Part shown: positions 16,770 through 24,485 of the stretch, one piece after another | How the letters are laid out: every line of letters starts with the position of its first letter | Position numbering within the stretch: the first letter of the stretch is position 1 | NCBI GenBank assembly: GCA_946480925.1 | Contig: CAMLLU010000024.1 | Coordinates: 1-64,000 of the forward strand | Direction of reading: 5' to 3' | DNA: 64,000 bases | Origin: an uncultured Rivibacter sp. | Lineage (GTDB): Bacteria > Pseudomonadota > Gammaproteobacteria > Burkholderiales > Burkholderiaceae | Notes under the pieces: generated by a model | Databases searched by the model: none | Told to the model about the DNA's origin: nothing | What the model saw: only the letters and a program-made list of their open reading frames with translations | Translations under genes and position numbers: made by a program

Positions 16770-19391
16770 ATGCAGCAGTCCACCCTCGAGTTCGATACCA
16801 GTGCCAGCTTTGCCGACGCCGCGGCGCACGCGGTGCTGCATGCCTCCAAGGCGGCCGACCCCGGCCACTACGACGAGCTGATCGACCCGAGCGGCCAGGC
16901 ACTGCGCCCGGCCTGGCGCGAATTCGTGAGCCTGCTGGGGCCCGACGGGCTGAGCAGCATGGAGCGCCGCCACGCGCAGATCGAGCGGCAGATCCACGAG
17001 AACGGCGTCACCTACAACGTCTTTTCCGACAGCGGCGGCCCCACGCGGCCGTGGTCGCTGGGGCTCCTGCCGTTCCTCATCGAGCCGGCGGACTGGCGGC
17101 ACATCGAAGCCGGCGTGGCGCAGCGCGCCGAGCTGCTGCAGACCTTGCTCGCCGACGTATACGGCCCGCAGCAACTGCTGCAAGACGGCCTGCTGCCCAG
17201 CGCGCTGGTGCAGGGCCACCCCGGCTACCTGCGCGCGCTGCAGGGGGTGGTGCCGGTGGGCGGCAAGCACCTGCACATCGTGGCCTTCGACCTGGCGCGC
17301 GGGCCCGACGCCAACTGGTGGGTGGTGGGCCAGCGCACGCAGTCGCCCTCGGGCCTGGGCTATGTGATGGAGAACCGGCTCATCACGTCGCGCCTGTTCC
17401 CCGAGGCCTTCCGCGAGCTGCGCGTGCAGCACCTGGCCTCGGGCTACCGCCGCCTGCTCGACACGCTGCAGCAGCTGGCCACGCCCTGCGCCGACGGCCA
17501 CGCGCCGCGGCTGGCGCTGCTCACGCCCGGGCCCTATAGCGAAACCTATTTCGAGCATGCCTACCTGGCGCGCTACCTGGGCCTGCCGCTGGTGGAAGGC
17601 GGCGACCTCACGGTGCGCGACGACCGGCTCTACCTCAAGACCGTGCAGGGGCTCGAGCCTATCCATGGCCTGCTGCGCCGCCTCGACGACGACTACTGCG
17701 ACCCGCTGGAGCTGCGTGCGGATTCGACGCTGGGCGTGCCGGGGCTGCTGCAGGTCATTCGCGCCGGGCGCGTGGTGGTGACCAACGCACTGGGCGCGGG
17801 CTTCCTGGAGTCGCCTGCCATCCAGGGTTTCCTGCCAGCCATCGCAGAGCAGTTGCTGGGCCAGCCGCTTTCACTGCCTGGCCTGCCCACCTGGTGGTGC
17901 GGCGAGCGCGCGGCGTGGGACGCGGCGCGTGAGTCGGGCCAGGTGGGCGTGGTGCGCGCGACCTACCCGCGCGCCACCGGCCGCGGCGTGGACCCTGGCA
18001 TCGGCGCGCCGCTGAACGACGCCACCATGCCCGAGTGGCGTGCCCGGATCGACGCCGACCCCGACGCCTACACCCTTCGCGGCTATCTGCCGTTTTCACA
18101 GACGCCGTGGTGGGCGGCGGGCCAGTTCCTGCCGCGCACGGCCATGCTGCGCGTCTATGCCATCGCCGATGCGCAAGGCGGCTGGAAGGTGCTGCCCGGC
18201 GGCATGACGCGCATCGCGCAGCACGATCCCGACGTGGTGTCGATGCAGCATGGCGGCAGCAGCCTGGACACCTGGGTCATGACCGACGGCCCGGTCGATA
18301 CCTTTTCGATGCTGCAGCAGCGCCTGCGCATCGACGACCTTGCAGGGCGCGCGCGGCCGGTGTCCAGCCGCACCGCCGAGAACCTGTTCTGGATGGGCCG
18401 CTACACCGAGCGTACCGAACAGCTCGTGCGGCTCACCATGGCGACTTCCACGCTGGTCGATGAAGACGACGACACGCCCGAAGCGCTGCTCGACGCGGTG
18501 ACCGAACTCGCGCGCAACACCGGCCTGGCGCCTTTCGGCTCGCCCAGCCTGGCGCAGGCACCGCGCATCTTCGAGCGAGCGGTGGTGGCAGCGCTGGGCG
18601 ACGCGCAAGGCGAGCGCAGCATTGCGTTCAACCTGGCCTCGCTGGGCCGCGCCGCGGGTGCCCTGCGCGACCGGCTGTCGCCCGAGCACTGGCGGCTGGT
18701 GCGCAAGATGAGCGAGGACTTCGAAGCGCGCATGGCCTGGGTGGCGGCCTCCGAAGTGTCCGGCGGTGCCGGCTTCGCCGCAGCCGAACTGCAGGAAGCG
18801 CTCGAACACCTTGCCGACCAGCTGGCCGCCGTGACCGGCGCGCAAACCGACCGCATGACGCGCGACGACGGCTGGCGCCTGCTCACGGTCGGGCGGCTCA
18901 TCGAGCGCCTGGTGGGCGTGGCCAGCACGCTGCACGCCTTCTTTGCCGGCCGTGCGGTGTATGGGGTGCAGGGCTTCGACATGCTGCTTGCGTTGTTCGA
19001 CAGCACCATCACCTTCCGCGCACGCTACCAGCGCCGCCAGGACCTGCTGGCCCTGGTGGACTTGCTGGTGTTGGACGAATCGAACCCCCGCGCGCTGGCC
19101 TGCGTGCTGCGCCGCCTGCGCGCCGAGCTGCGCAAGCTGCCGCAGGCTGGCGGCCCGGTCGAAGGCCTGCTGGCGCTGCTGCCGCAGGAAGGGGCAGGCG
19201 CCACGCTCGCCGAGCTGCAGGGCCGGCGCGACCGCGAGACCGACCCGAGCGCCCCCAGTGGTGATGCACACGACGACCGCATCCTGGCCCTTTGCGAGCG
19301 GCTCATGGAGGCCGGTGCGCGCCTGTCCGACGAGGTCGGCCGCCGCTACTTCGCCCATGCCGATGGATACGAACAGCACCTCAGCGCCTGA
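16770..19391 (+). CDS. circularly permuted ATP-grasp / alpha-E domain fusion protein
   Basis: 873 aa. Residues about 1-500 are a circularly permuted ATP-grasp of type 2: GVTYNVFSDSGGPTRPWSLG, YVMENRLITSRLFPE, LALLTPGPYSETYFEHAYLA, RRLDDDYCDPLELRADSTLG and LPGGMTRIA. Residues about 535-870 are an alpha-E domain, all helical, opening with SSRTAENLFWMGRYTERTEQ. The same two domains are encoded by separate genes at 20401 and 21986, so this is a natural fusion. ATP-grasp enzymes ligate a carboxylate to an amine through an acyl phosphate; the substrate here is unknown. Starts 15 bp after the DUF2126 gene. Confidence 0.88.
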   Translation: MQQSTLEFDTSASFADAAAHAVLHASKAADPGHYDELIDPSGQALRPAWREFVSLLGPDGLSSMERRHAQIERQIHENGVTYNVFSDSGGPTRPWSLGLLPFLIEPADWRHIEAGVAQRAELLQTLLADVYGPQQLLQDGLLPSALVQGHPGYLRALQGVVPVGGKHLHIVAFDLARGPDANWWVVGQRTQSPSGLGYVMENRLITSRLFPEAFRELRVQHLASGYRRLLDTLQQLATPCADGHAPRLALLTPGPYSETYFEHAYLARYLGLPLVEGGDLTVRDDRLYLKTVQGLEPIHGLLRRLDDDYCDPLELRADSTLGVPGLLQVIRAGRVVVTNALGAGFLESPAIQGFLPAIAEQLLGQPLSLPGLPTWWCGERAAWDAARESGQVGVVRATYPRATGRGVDPGIGAPLNDATMPEWRARIDADPDAYTLRGYLPFSQTPWWAAGQFLPRTAMLRVYAIADAQGGWKVLPGGMTRIAQHDPDVVSMQHGGSSLDTWVMTDGPVDTFSMLQQRLRIDDLAGRARPVSSRTAENLFWMGRYTERTEQLVRLTMATSTLVDEDDDTPEALLDAVTELARNTGLAPFGSPSLAQAPRIFERAVVAALGDAQGERSIAFNLASLGRAAGALRDRLSPEHWRLVRKMSEDFEARMAWVAASEVSGGAGFAAAELQEALEHLADQLAAVTGAQTDRMTRDDGWRLLTVGRLIERLVGVASTLHAFFAGRAVYGVQGFDMLLALFDSTITFRARYQRRQDLLALVDLLVLDESNPRALACVLRRLRAELRKLPQAGGPVEGLLALLPQEGAGATLAELQGRRDRETDPSAPSGDAHDDRILALCERLMEAGARLSDEVGRRYFAHADGYEQHLSA

Positions 19392-20319
19392 GGCCGCGGC
19401 GGCCGTGCCGCCGGCACCTGTGCTGCTGCGGGTGGAGCACGAAACCCGCTACCAGTACACGAGCCCGGTGGAACTGGCTCACCACATGACCTTCCTGCGG
19501 CCGCTGGAAGACGAGCATCAGCGGCTCGAGATCTTCGAGATGCAGGTGGAGCCCAAGCCCAGCCATCACAGCATCGGGCGCGACACCTTCGGCAACAGCC
19601 GCAGCTTCTTCAGCATCACCGCGCCGCACGAGTCGCTGCGGGTGCGCGCCAGCAGCCTGGTGCGCGTGGCACCGCGCCATGGCGGGCTGCGGCCTGCCGA
19701 GTCGCCGGCGTGGGAGTTGCTGCGCGAGCGGTTGCGCTTCATTGCCGGCGAACGCTATGAGCCGGCCACGGAGTTCGTGTTCCCGTCGCCCATGGCGCCA
19801 CTGCACCGCGAGCTTCTTGCCTATGCGAAGCCTTCATTTGCGGCGGGGCGGCCGGTGGCCGAGGCGGCCATCGAGCTGATGCAGCGGGTGCATCGCGACT
19901 TCCGCTACGAGCCGCAGAGCACCCAGGTCAACACGCCAGTGCTGCAGGCTTTCGAGCAGAAGCGCGGCGTGTGCCAGGACTTCGCGCACGTGATGATCGG
20001 CTGCCTGCGCAGCCTCGGGCTCGCAGCGCGCTACGTGAGCGGCTATCTGCTCACCGAACCGCCGCCCGGCCAGCCGCGGCTGCAGGGTGCCGACGCCTCG
20101 CATGCGTGGGTGTCGGTGTATGCGCCGGGTGCCTCGGCCGACGGTGACTGGCTGGAACTCGACCCTACCAACGACTGCGTGCCCGCGACCTCGCATGTGC
20201 GATTGGCGGTCGGGCGCGACTATGGCGACGTGACGCCGCTGAAGGGCGTGATCCGCGGCGGCGGGCAGCACACGCTCGCGGTGCGCGTGAGCACGGAAGC
20301 GGTGCCGCAATGGGTGTGA
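19357..20319 (+). CDS. transglutaminase family protein, second of three
   Basis: About 320 aa: transglutaminase-like N-terminal beta domain (LRVEHETRYQYTSPVELAHH) and papain-like core with C206 (GVCQDFAHVMIG), H249 (SHAWVSVY) and D269 (LELDPTNDC). All three catalytic residues are intact, so an active thiol hydrolase or acyltransferase is likely. The start is either ATG 19357 or ATG 19363; both lie inside the 3' end of the upstream fusion gene (about 30 bp overlap), implying coupling. No signal peptide, hence cytoplasmic, like the other cluster members. Confidence 0.85.
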   Translation: MPMDTNSTSAPEAAAAVPPAPVLLRVEHETRYQYTSPVELAHHMTFLRPLEDEHQRLEIFEMQVEPKPSHHSIGRDTFGNSRSFFSITAPHESLRVRASSLVRVAPRHGGLRPAESPAWELLRERLRFIAGERYEPATEFVFPSPMAPLHRELLAYAKPSFAAGRPVAEAAIELMQRVHRDFRYEPQSTQVNTPVLQAFEQKRGVCQDFAHVMIGCLRSLGLAARYVSGYLLTEPPPGQPRLQGADASHAWVSVYAPGASADGDWLELDPTNDCVPATSHVRLAVGRDYGDVTPLKGVIRGGGQHTLAVRVSTEAVPQWV

Positions 20320-20400
20320 AGGGCGGTTCGCAGCAATTGCCCGGAAGCCCCAAATTGGCACAATCCGTGCATTAGCGACGTGCAACGAAAGGGGACGCGA

Positions 20401-21834
20401 ATGCAGCCGTACGACGAGATGCACGCCAGCAGCACTCGGGTGCGTGACCACTACAGCCAGTACGACCGCTGGCTCGCACGCCAGCCGCGCGAGATGATGA
20501 GGACCCGGCGAGACGAAGCCGAGATGATCTTCCGCCGCGTCGGCATCACCTTCGCCGTGTACGGCACGAAAGACGAAGACGGCGCGGGCACCGAGCGCCT
20601 CATTCCCTTCGACCTGATCCCGCGCATCATCCCGTCGCACGAGTGGCGCGAGATGGAGCGCGGCCTGCGCCAGCGCGTCACCGCGCTCAACCGCTTCATC
20701 CACGACGTTTACCACGACCAGGAAATCATCAAGGCCGGCCTCGTGCCCGCGGAGCAGGTGTTCAAGAACGCGCAGTTCCGCCCCGAGATGATGGGCGTGG
20801 ACGTGCCGGGCAACATCTACTCGCACATCGCCGGCATCGACATCGTGCGCGCAGGCAACCCTGATGGCTCGGGCAGCTACTACGTGCTCGAAGACAACCT
20901 GCGGGTGCCCAGCGGCGTGAGCTACATGCTCGAGAACCGCAAGATGATGATGCGGCTGTTCCCCGACCTCTTCGGCGAGCACCGCGTGGCCCCGGTGGCG
21001 CATTACCCCGACCTGCTGCTCGAAACCCTGCGCGCCGTGGCGCCGGCCGGCGTGAACGAGCCCACGGTGGTGGTGCTCACCCCCGGCATGTACAACTCGG
21101 CCTACTTCGAGCACGCCTTCCTCGCGCAGCAGATGGGCGTGGAGCTGGTGGAGGGGCAGGACCTCTTCGTGCGCGACAACTACCTCTACATGCGCACCAC
21201 GCAGGGCCCGAAGCGGGTGGACGTGATCTACCGCCGCGTGGACGACGACTTCCTCGACCCGCTGGTGTTCCGGCCCGATTCGACCCTCGGCTGCGCGGGC
21301 CTCCTGAGCGTGTACCGCGCCGGCAACGTGGCACTGTGCAACGCCATCGGTACCGGCGTGGCCGACGACAAGTCGATCTACCCCTACGTGCCGAAGATGA
21401 TCGAGTTCTACCTCGGCGAAAAGCCCATCCTGCACAACGTGCCCACGCACCTGTGCCGTGAGCCCGAAGACCTGAAATACGTGCTCGCCCACCTGCCCGA
21501 GCTGGTGGTGAAGGAAGTGCACGGCGCCGGCGGCTACGGCATGCTGGTGGGGCCCGCGGCCACCAAGGACGAGATCGCCGCCTTCCGCGAGCAGCTCATC
21601 CTCAACCCGAGCAACTACATCGCCCAGCCCACGCTGAGCCTGTCCACCTGTCCCACCTTCGTGGAAAGCGGCGTCGCGCCACGCCACATCGACCTGCGGC
21701 CCTTCGTGCTGTCGGGCAAGACGGTGCAGATGGTGCCGGGCGGGCTGACCCGCGTGGCGCTGAAAGAGGGCTCGCTCGTGGTGAACAGCAGCCAGGGCGG
21801 CGGTACGAAAGACACCTGGGTGCTGGAGGCATGA
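20401..21834 (+). CDS. circularly permuted ATP-grasp protein (stand-alone)
   Basis: 477 aa. Motifs in order: GITFAVYGTKDEDGAGTERL, FDLIPRIIPSHEWREMERGL, YVLEDNLRVPSGVSYMLENR, VVVLTPGMYNSAYFEHAFLA, YRRVDDDFLDPLVFRPDS, KEVHGAGGYGMLVG and VPGGLTRVALKEG. These are the hallmarks of the type 2 circularly permuted ATP-grasp family, paralogous to the first half of the 16770 gene product. ATG at 20401 chosen because AAAGGGGA lies 6 nt upstream. The stop overlaps the ATG of a truncated alpha-E frame (ATGA). Confidence 0.9.
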   Translation: MQPYDEMHASSTRVRDHYSQYDRWLARQPREMMRTRRDEAEMIFRRVGITFAVYGTKDEDGAGTERLIPFDLIPRIIPSHEWREMERGLRQRVTALNRFIHDVYHDQEIIKAGLVPAEQVFKNAQFRPEMMGVDVPGNIYSHIAGIDIVRAGNPDGSGSYYVLEDNLRVPSGVSYMLENRKMMMRLFPDLFGEHRVAPVAHYPDLLLETLRAVAPAGVNEPTVVVLTPGMYNSAYFEHAFLAQQMGVELVEGQDLFVRDNYLYMRTTQGPKRVDVIYRRVDDDFLDPLVFRPDSTLGCAGLLSVYRAGNVALCNAIGTGVADDKSIYPYVPKMIEFYLGEKPILHNVPTHLCREPEDLKYVLAHLPELVVKEVHGAGGYGMLVGPAATKDEIAAFREQLILNPSNYIAQPTLSLSTCPTFVESGVAPRHIDLRPFVLSGKTVQMVPGGLTRVALKEGSLVVNSSQGGGTKDTWVLEA

Positions 21835-21986
21835 CGATGCTGTCGCGGACTGCAGATCACTTGTTCTGGATGGCTCGTTATATGGAGCGGGCCGGTCAAG
21901 GCGCGCAGCGCCTTGCGGCGAAGCCGGCACAACACGGCGGCGTGCGTAGCACGCTGCGGGGTCCTCGGCCCTCGGAGGTGAAGTGA
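21831..21986 (+). pseudogene. truncated alpha-E gene copy (51-codon remnant)
   Basis: Open frame of 51 codons whose residues 3-21 are identical to the first 19 residues of the intact alpha-E protein that follows (MLSRTADHLFWMARYMERA). It then runs into about 90 bp of unrelated, hairpin-rich DNA and stops at the exact junction with the next gene. The frame is coupled to the ATP-grasp stop by ATGA and to the real alpha-E start by TGATG. The DNA of the duplicated part differs from the intact copy at ten sites, all synonymous. Confidence 0.8.
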
Positions 21987-22948
21987 TGCTCTCTAGGACT
22001 GCAGACCATCTCTTCTGGATGGCGCGTTACATGGAACGGGCCGAGAACACCGCGCGGATGCTGGACGTCAACTACCAGACGGCCTTGCTGCCTCAGTCTG
22101 CTGCTGCAGCGGAGCAGGGCTGGCGTGGCCTGTTGAGCATCTCCGAGCTGCTGCACGAGTTCCACAAGCGGCACGACACCGTGAACGCGCGCACGGTGAT
22201 GGACTTCATGGTGAGCGATGAGAACAACTCGTCGAGCATCCTCACCTGCCTGCGGGCCGCGCGCGAAAATGCACGGGCCGTGCGTGGAGCCCTCACCACC
22301 GAAGTGTGGGAGATGCAGAACCAGACCTGGCTCGAGTTCAACCGCCTGCTCAAGGCCGGCACGCTGCAGCGTGACCCGGGCGAGTTCTTCGAGTGGGTGA
22401 AGTTCCGCTCGCATCTCTCGCGCGGCGTGACGCTGGGCACCATGCTGCAGGACGAAGCCTTCCACTTCCTGCGCATCGGCACCTTCCTCGAGCGCGCCGA
22501 CAACACGGCACGATTGCTCGACGTGAAGTTCCATTCGGCGCAGAGCGAGTTCTTCGGCGCCGGCCAGGCACGCGACCAGCAGGAGGTGGACTTCTATCAC
22601 TGGTCGGCCATCCTGCGGTCGGTGTCGGGCTTCGAGGTGTACCGCAAGGTCTACCGCAACGTGATACGCCCCGAGCGCGTGGCCGAGCTGCTGATCCTGC
22701 GGCCCGACATGCCGCGGTCTCTTGCAGCGTGCGTGAACGAGATGGTCGACAACCTGCGCATGGTGGCCAACGAGCAGAGCCACGAAACCTTGCGCCGCGC
22801 CGGTCGGTTGCGCGCCGACCTGCAGTTCGGCCGCATCGATGAAATTCTTGCGACCGGCCTGCACGCCTTTCTCACGCAGTTTCTCGACCGCGTGGGCGAC
22901 CTGGGTTTGGGCATCAGCCGAGACTTCCTGGTTCCAGTGAACGCTTGA
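21986..22948 (+). CDS. alpha-E domain protein
   Basis: 320 aa, all-helical alpha-E (DUF403) protein, homologous to the C-terminal half of the 16770 fusion. Seen: MLSRTADHLFWMARYMERA, AENTARMLDVNYQTALLPQS, and the repeat-like RIGTFLERADNTARLLDVKF near the middle, suggesting two similar helical halves. The molecular role of alpha-E is not established; it always travels with this ATP-grasp family. Start ATG 21986 has GGAGG 7 nt upstream. A transglutaminase gene follows 19 bp later. Confidence 0.88.
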   Translation: MLSRTADHLFWMARYMERAENTARMLDVNYQTALLPQSAAAAEQGWRGLLSISELLHEFHKRHDTVNARTVMDFMVSDENNSSSILTCLRAARENARAVRGALTTEVWEMQNQTWLEFNRLLKAGTLQRDPGEFFEWVKFRSHLSRGVTLGTMLQDEAFHFLRIGTFLERADNTARLLDVKFHSAQSEFFGAGQARDQQEVDFYHWSAILRSVSGFEVYRKVYRNVIRPERVAELLILRPDMPRSLAACVNEMVDNLRMVANEQSHETLRRAGRLRADLQFGRIDEILATGLHAFLTQFLDRVGDLGLGISRDFLVPVNA

Positions 22949-22967
22949 TTGAAGGAAGGGGGCGCGT

Positions 22968-23762
22968 ATGCGTCTGCGCATCGAGCACAGCACGCACTAC
23001 GGCTACAGCCATGTGGTGCAGCATGCGATCCAGACGCTGCGGCTCACGCCGCAGAAGTCTGCGCAGCAGACCGTGCAGCAATGGCACGTGCAGGCCCCCG
23101 GCACGCTGTTCGAATCGATCGACGGCTACGGCAATCTTTCCCATACCTACACCATCAAGCGGCCGATGATGCGTGGCACCGTGCGCGCCTATGGCGTGGT
23201 CGAAACGCATGCCGATGCCGAAGTGACCGATGGGCCGGGCGCGCTGTCACCCTGGCTCTACCTGCGGCACACGCCGCTGGCTGAAGGCCACCAGCGCCTT
23301 GCCGAGTTCGCGGCCCATCATCTAGACAAGGGCGTGAACGAAGCCACGCTCGTGTCGCTCGCACGTGCCGTGTGCGAGCAGGTGAGCTATCGGCCCGGCA
23401 AGACGGATGTGGGCACCACTGCGCTGGAGGCCTTCGATTGGGGGCATGGTGTTTGCCAGGATCAGGCACACGTCTTCATTGCCGCCTGCCGTGCGCATGG
23501 CGTGCCGGCGCGTTATGTGAGCGGGTATTTCTACGCTGCCGATGCGCCCGAGCTTGCGAGTCACGCATGGGCCGATGTCTGCGTGGACCCGCAAGCGGGG
23601 CGCTGGCTGAGTATCGACATCACGCATCAATGCCTGATGGACGAGCGCCACGTCCGCCTCGCCGTGGGGCCTGACTACGCGGCTTGTCCCCCGATCAAGG
23701 GAGTGCGCATGGGCGGGGGCAGTGAGACGATGGAAGTGCAGGTGGAGATTCGACCTGTGTAG
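22968..23762 (+). CDS. transglutaminase family protein, third of three
   Basis: 264 aa, beta domain (RIEHSTHYGYSHVVQHAIQT) plus thiol-hydrolase core with C163 (GVCQDQAHVFIAACR), H199 (SHAWADVCV) and D217 (SIDITHQ). Ends with the typical IKGVRMGGGSETMEVQVEI. AAGGGGGC precedes the ATG. Last gene of the ATP-grasp/alpha-E/transglutaminase cluster; catalytic residues intact. It resembles the 19357 product more than the DUF2126 protein, indicating that ATP-grasp, alpha-E and transglutaminase occur as two parallel sets in this cluster. Confidence 0.88.
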   Translation: MRLRIEHSTHYGYSHVVQHAIQTLRLTPQKSAQQTVQQWHVQAPGTLFESIDGYGNLSHTYTIKRPMMRGTVRAYGVVETHADAEVTDGPGALSPWLYLRHTPLAEGHQRLAEFAAHHLDKGVNEATLVSLARAVCEQVSYRPGKTDVGTTALEAFDWGHGVCQDQAHVFIAACRAHGVPARYVSGYFYAADAPELASHAWADVCVDPQAGRWLSIDITHQCLMDERHVRLAVGPDYAACPPIKGVRMGGGSETMEVQVEIRPV

Positions 23763-23769
23763 TCGGTGA

Positions 23770-23794
23770 GCCTCCTTCCTGCAGAGCAGGAGGC
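23770..23794 (+). promoter_or_regulatory. hairpin covering the Shine-Dalgarno of the hemolysin III gene
   Basis: GCCTCCT (23770-23776) is complementary to AGGAGGC (23788-23794), which contains the AGGAGG ribosome-binding site 5 nt before the ATG at 23799. An inner pairing CCTGC-AGA-GCAGG (23778-23790) is an alternative. Either fold would hide the Shine-Dalgarno, so translation could depend on upstream ribosome movement or a condition that melts the stem. Inference from sequence only. Confidence 0.45.
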
Positions 23795-23798
23795 TGTC

Positions 23799-24461
23799 AT
23801 GACTGCCATGGGTCTGGAGATCGAAGAGCGTCCTCAGAGCGAGGTCGAAGAAGTCGCCAACAGCGTGAGCCACGGGCTCGGCTTCCTGGCCGCGCTGGCT
23901 GCCGTGCCCATCCTCGTGGTGGCGGCGAGCCAGCGCAACGGCAACACCGCGCAACTCATCGGCGTGAGCGTGTTCTCCGCCACGATGGTGCTGCTGTACC
24001 TGTGCTCCATGTGCTACCACGCATTGCCGCCCGGGCGCGCCAAGAAGCTGTGGGTGCGGCTCGACCACATCGCGATCTTCCTGTTCATGGCGGGCAGCTA
24101 CACGCCCTTCGCCTTGAGTGCCTTGCATGAAGCCTGGGGCACAGCCACGTTCGGCCTCGTGTGGGGCCTGGCGATGATCGGTGCCGCCATGAAAGCGATG
24201 AACCGCCTCTCGCACCCGCTGCTGTCCACGGGCCTGTACGTCGCGATGGGCTGGCTGGTGCTGATCGCCGCCTACCCCATCCTGCAACGCATTCCGCCGT
24301 CAGGCCTGTTCTGGCTGCTGGGCGGCGGCGTGGCCTACACCATCGGTGTGGTGTTCTTCATGTTCGATTCGAAGCTGCGCTTCGGCCACCTGGTGTGGCA
24401 CCTGTTCGTGATGGCAGGGAGTACCTGCCATTTCTTTGCGGTGCTTTGGTATTCGGCGTGA
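23799..24461 (+). CDS. hemolysin III / PAQR family membrane protein
   Basis: 220 aa with seven predicted membrane helices. Family motifs: ANSVSHGLGFLAAL near the N-terminus, SMCYHALPPGRAKKLWVRLDHIAIFLFMAGSYTP (S-x-x-x-H and D-x-x-x-x-F-x-x-x-x-G-S-Y-T-P pattern) and the C-terminal HLVWHLFVMAGSTCHFFAV whose His residues complete the presumed metal site. Bacterial members (YqfA/TrhA) influence membrane homeostasis; true haemolysis is doubtful. ATG 23799 chosen for the AGGAGG site. Follows the transglutaminase cluster by 36 bp and may be read through from it. Confidence 0.9.
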   Translation: MTAMGLEIEERPQSEVEEVANSVSHGLGFLAALAAVPILVVAASQRNGNTAQLIGVSVFSATMVLLYLCSMCYHALPPGRAKKLWVRLDHIAIFLFMAGSYTPFALSALHEAWGTATFGLVWGLAMIGAAMKAMNRLSHPLLSTGLYVAMGWLVLIAAYPILQRIPPSGLFWLLGGGVAYTIGVVFFMFDSKLRFGHLVWHLFVMAGSTCHFFAVLWYSA

Positions 24462-24485
24462 GGTGCGCAGCGCTGCGGACTCGGA

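Noticed and set aside
13878..17666. A 1262-codon open frame antisense to the DUF2126 and ATP-grasp genes
   Set aside because: It is the GC-rich shadow of two well-recognised genes; the translation is rich in H/R/G/A/V/Q with no domain, as in other antisense frames here.
19834..21930. A 698-codon minus-strand frame
   Set aside because: Antisense to clear transglutaminase and ATP-grasp genes; composition is typical of shadow frames.
20401..22948. ATP-grasp/alpha-E genes as glutathione or peptidoglycan ligases
   Set aside because: The motifs are those of the circularly permuted type 2 family, not of GshB, Ddl or Mur ligases; no such assignment is justified.
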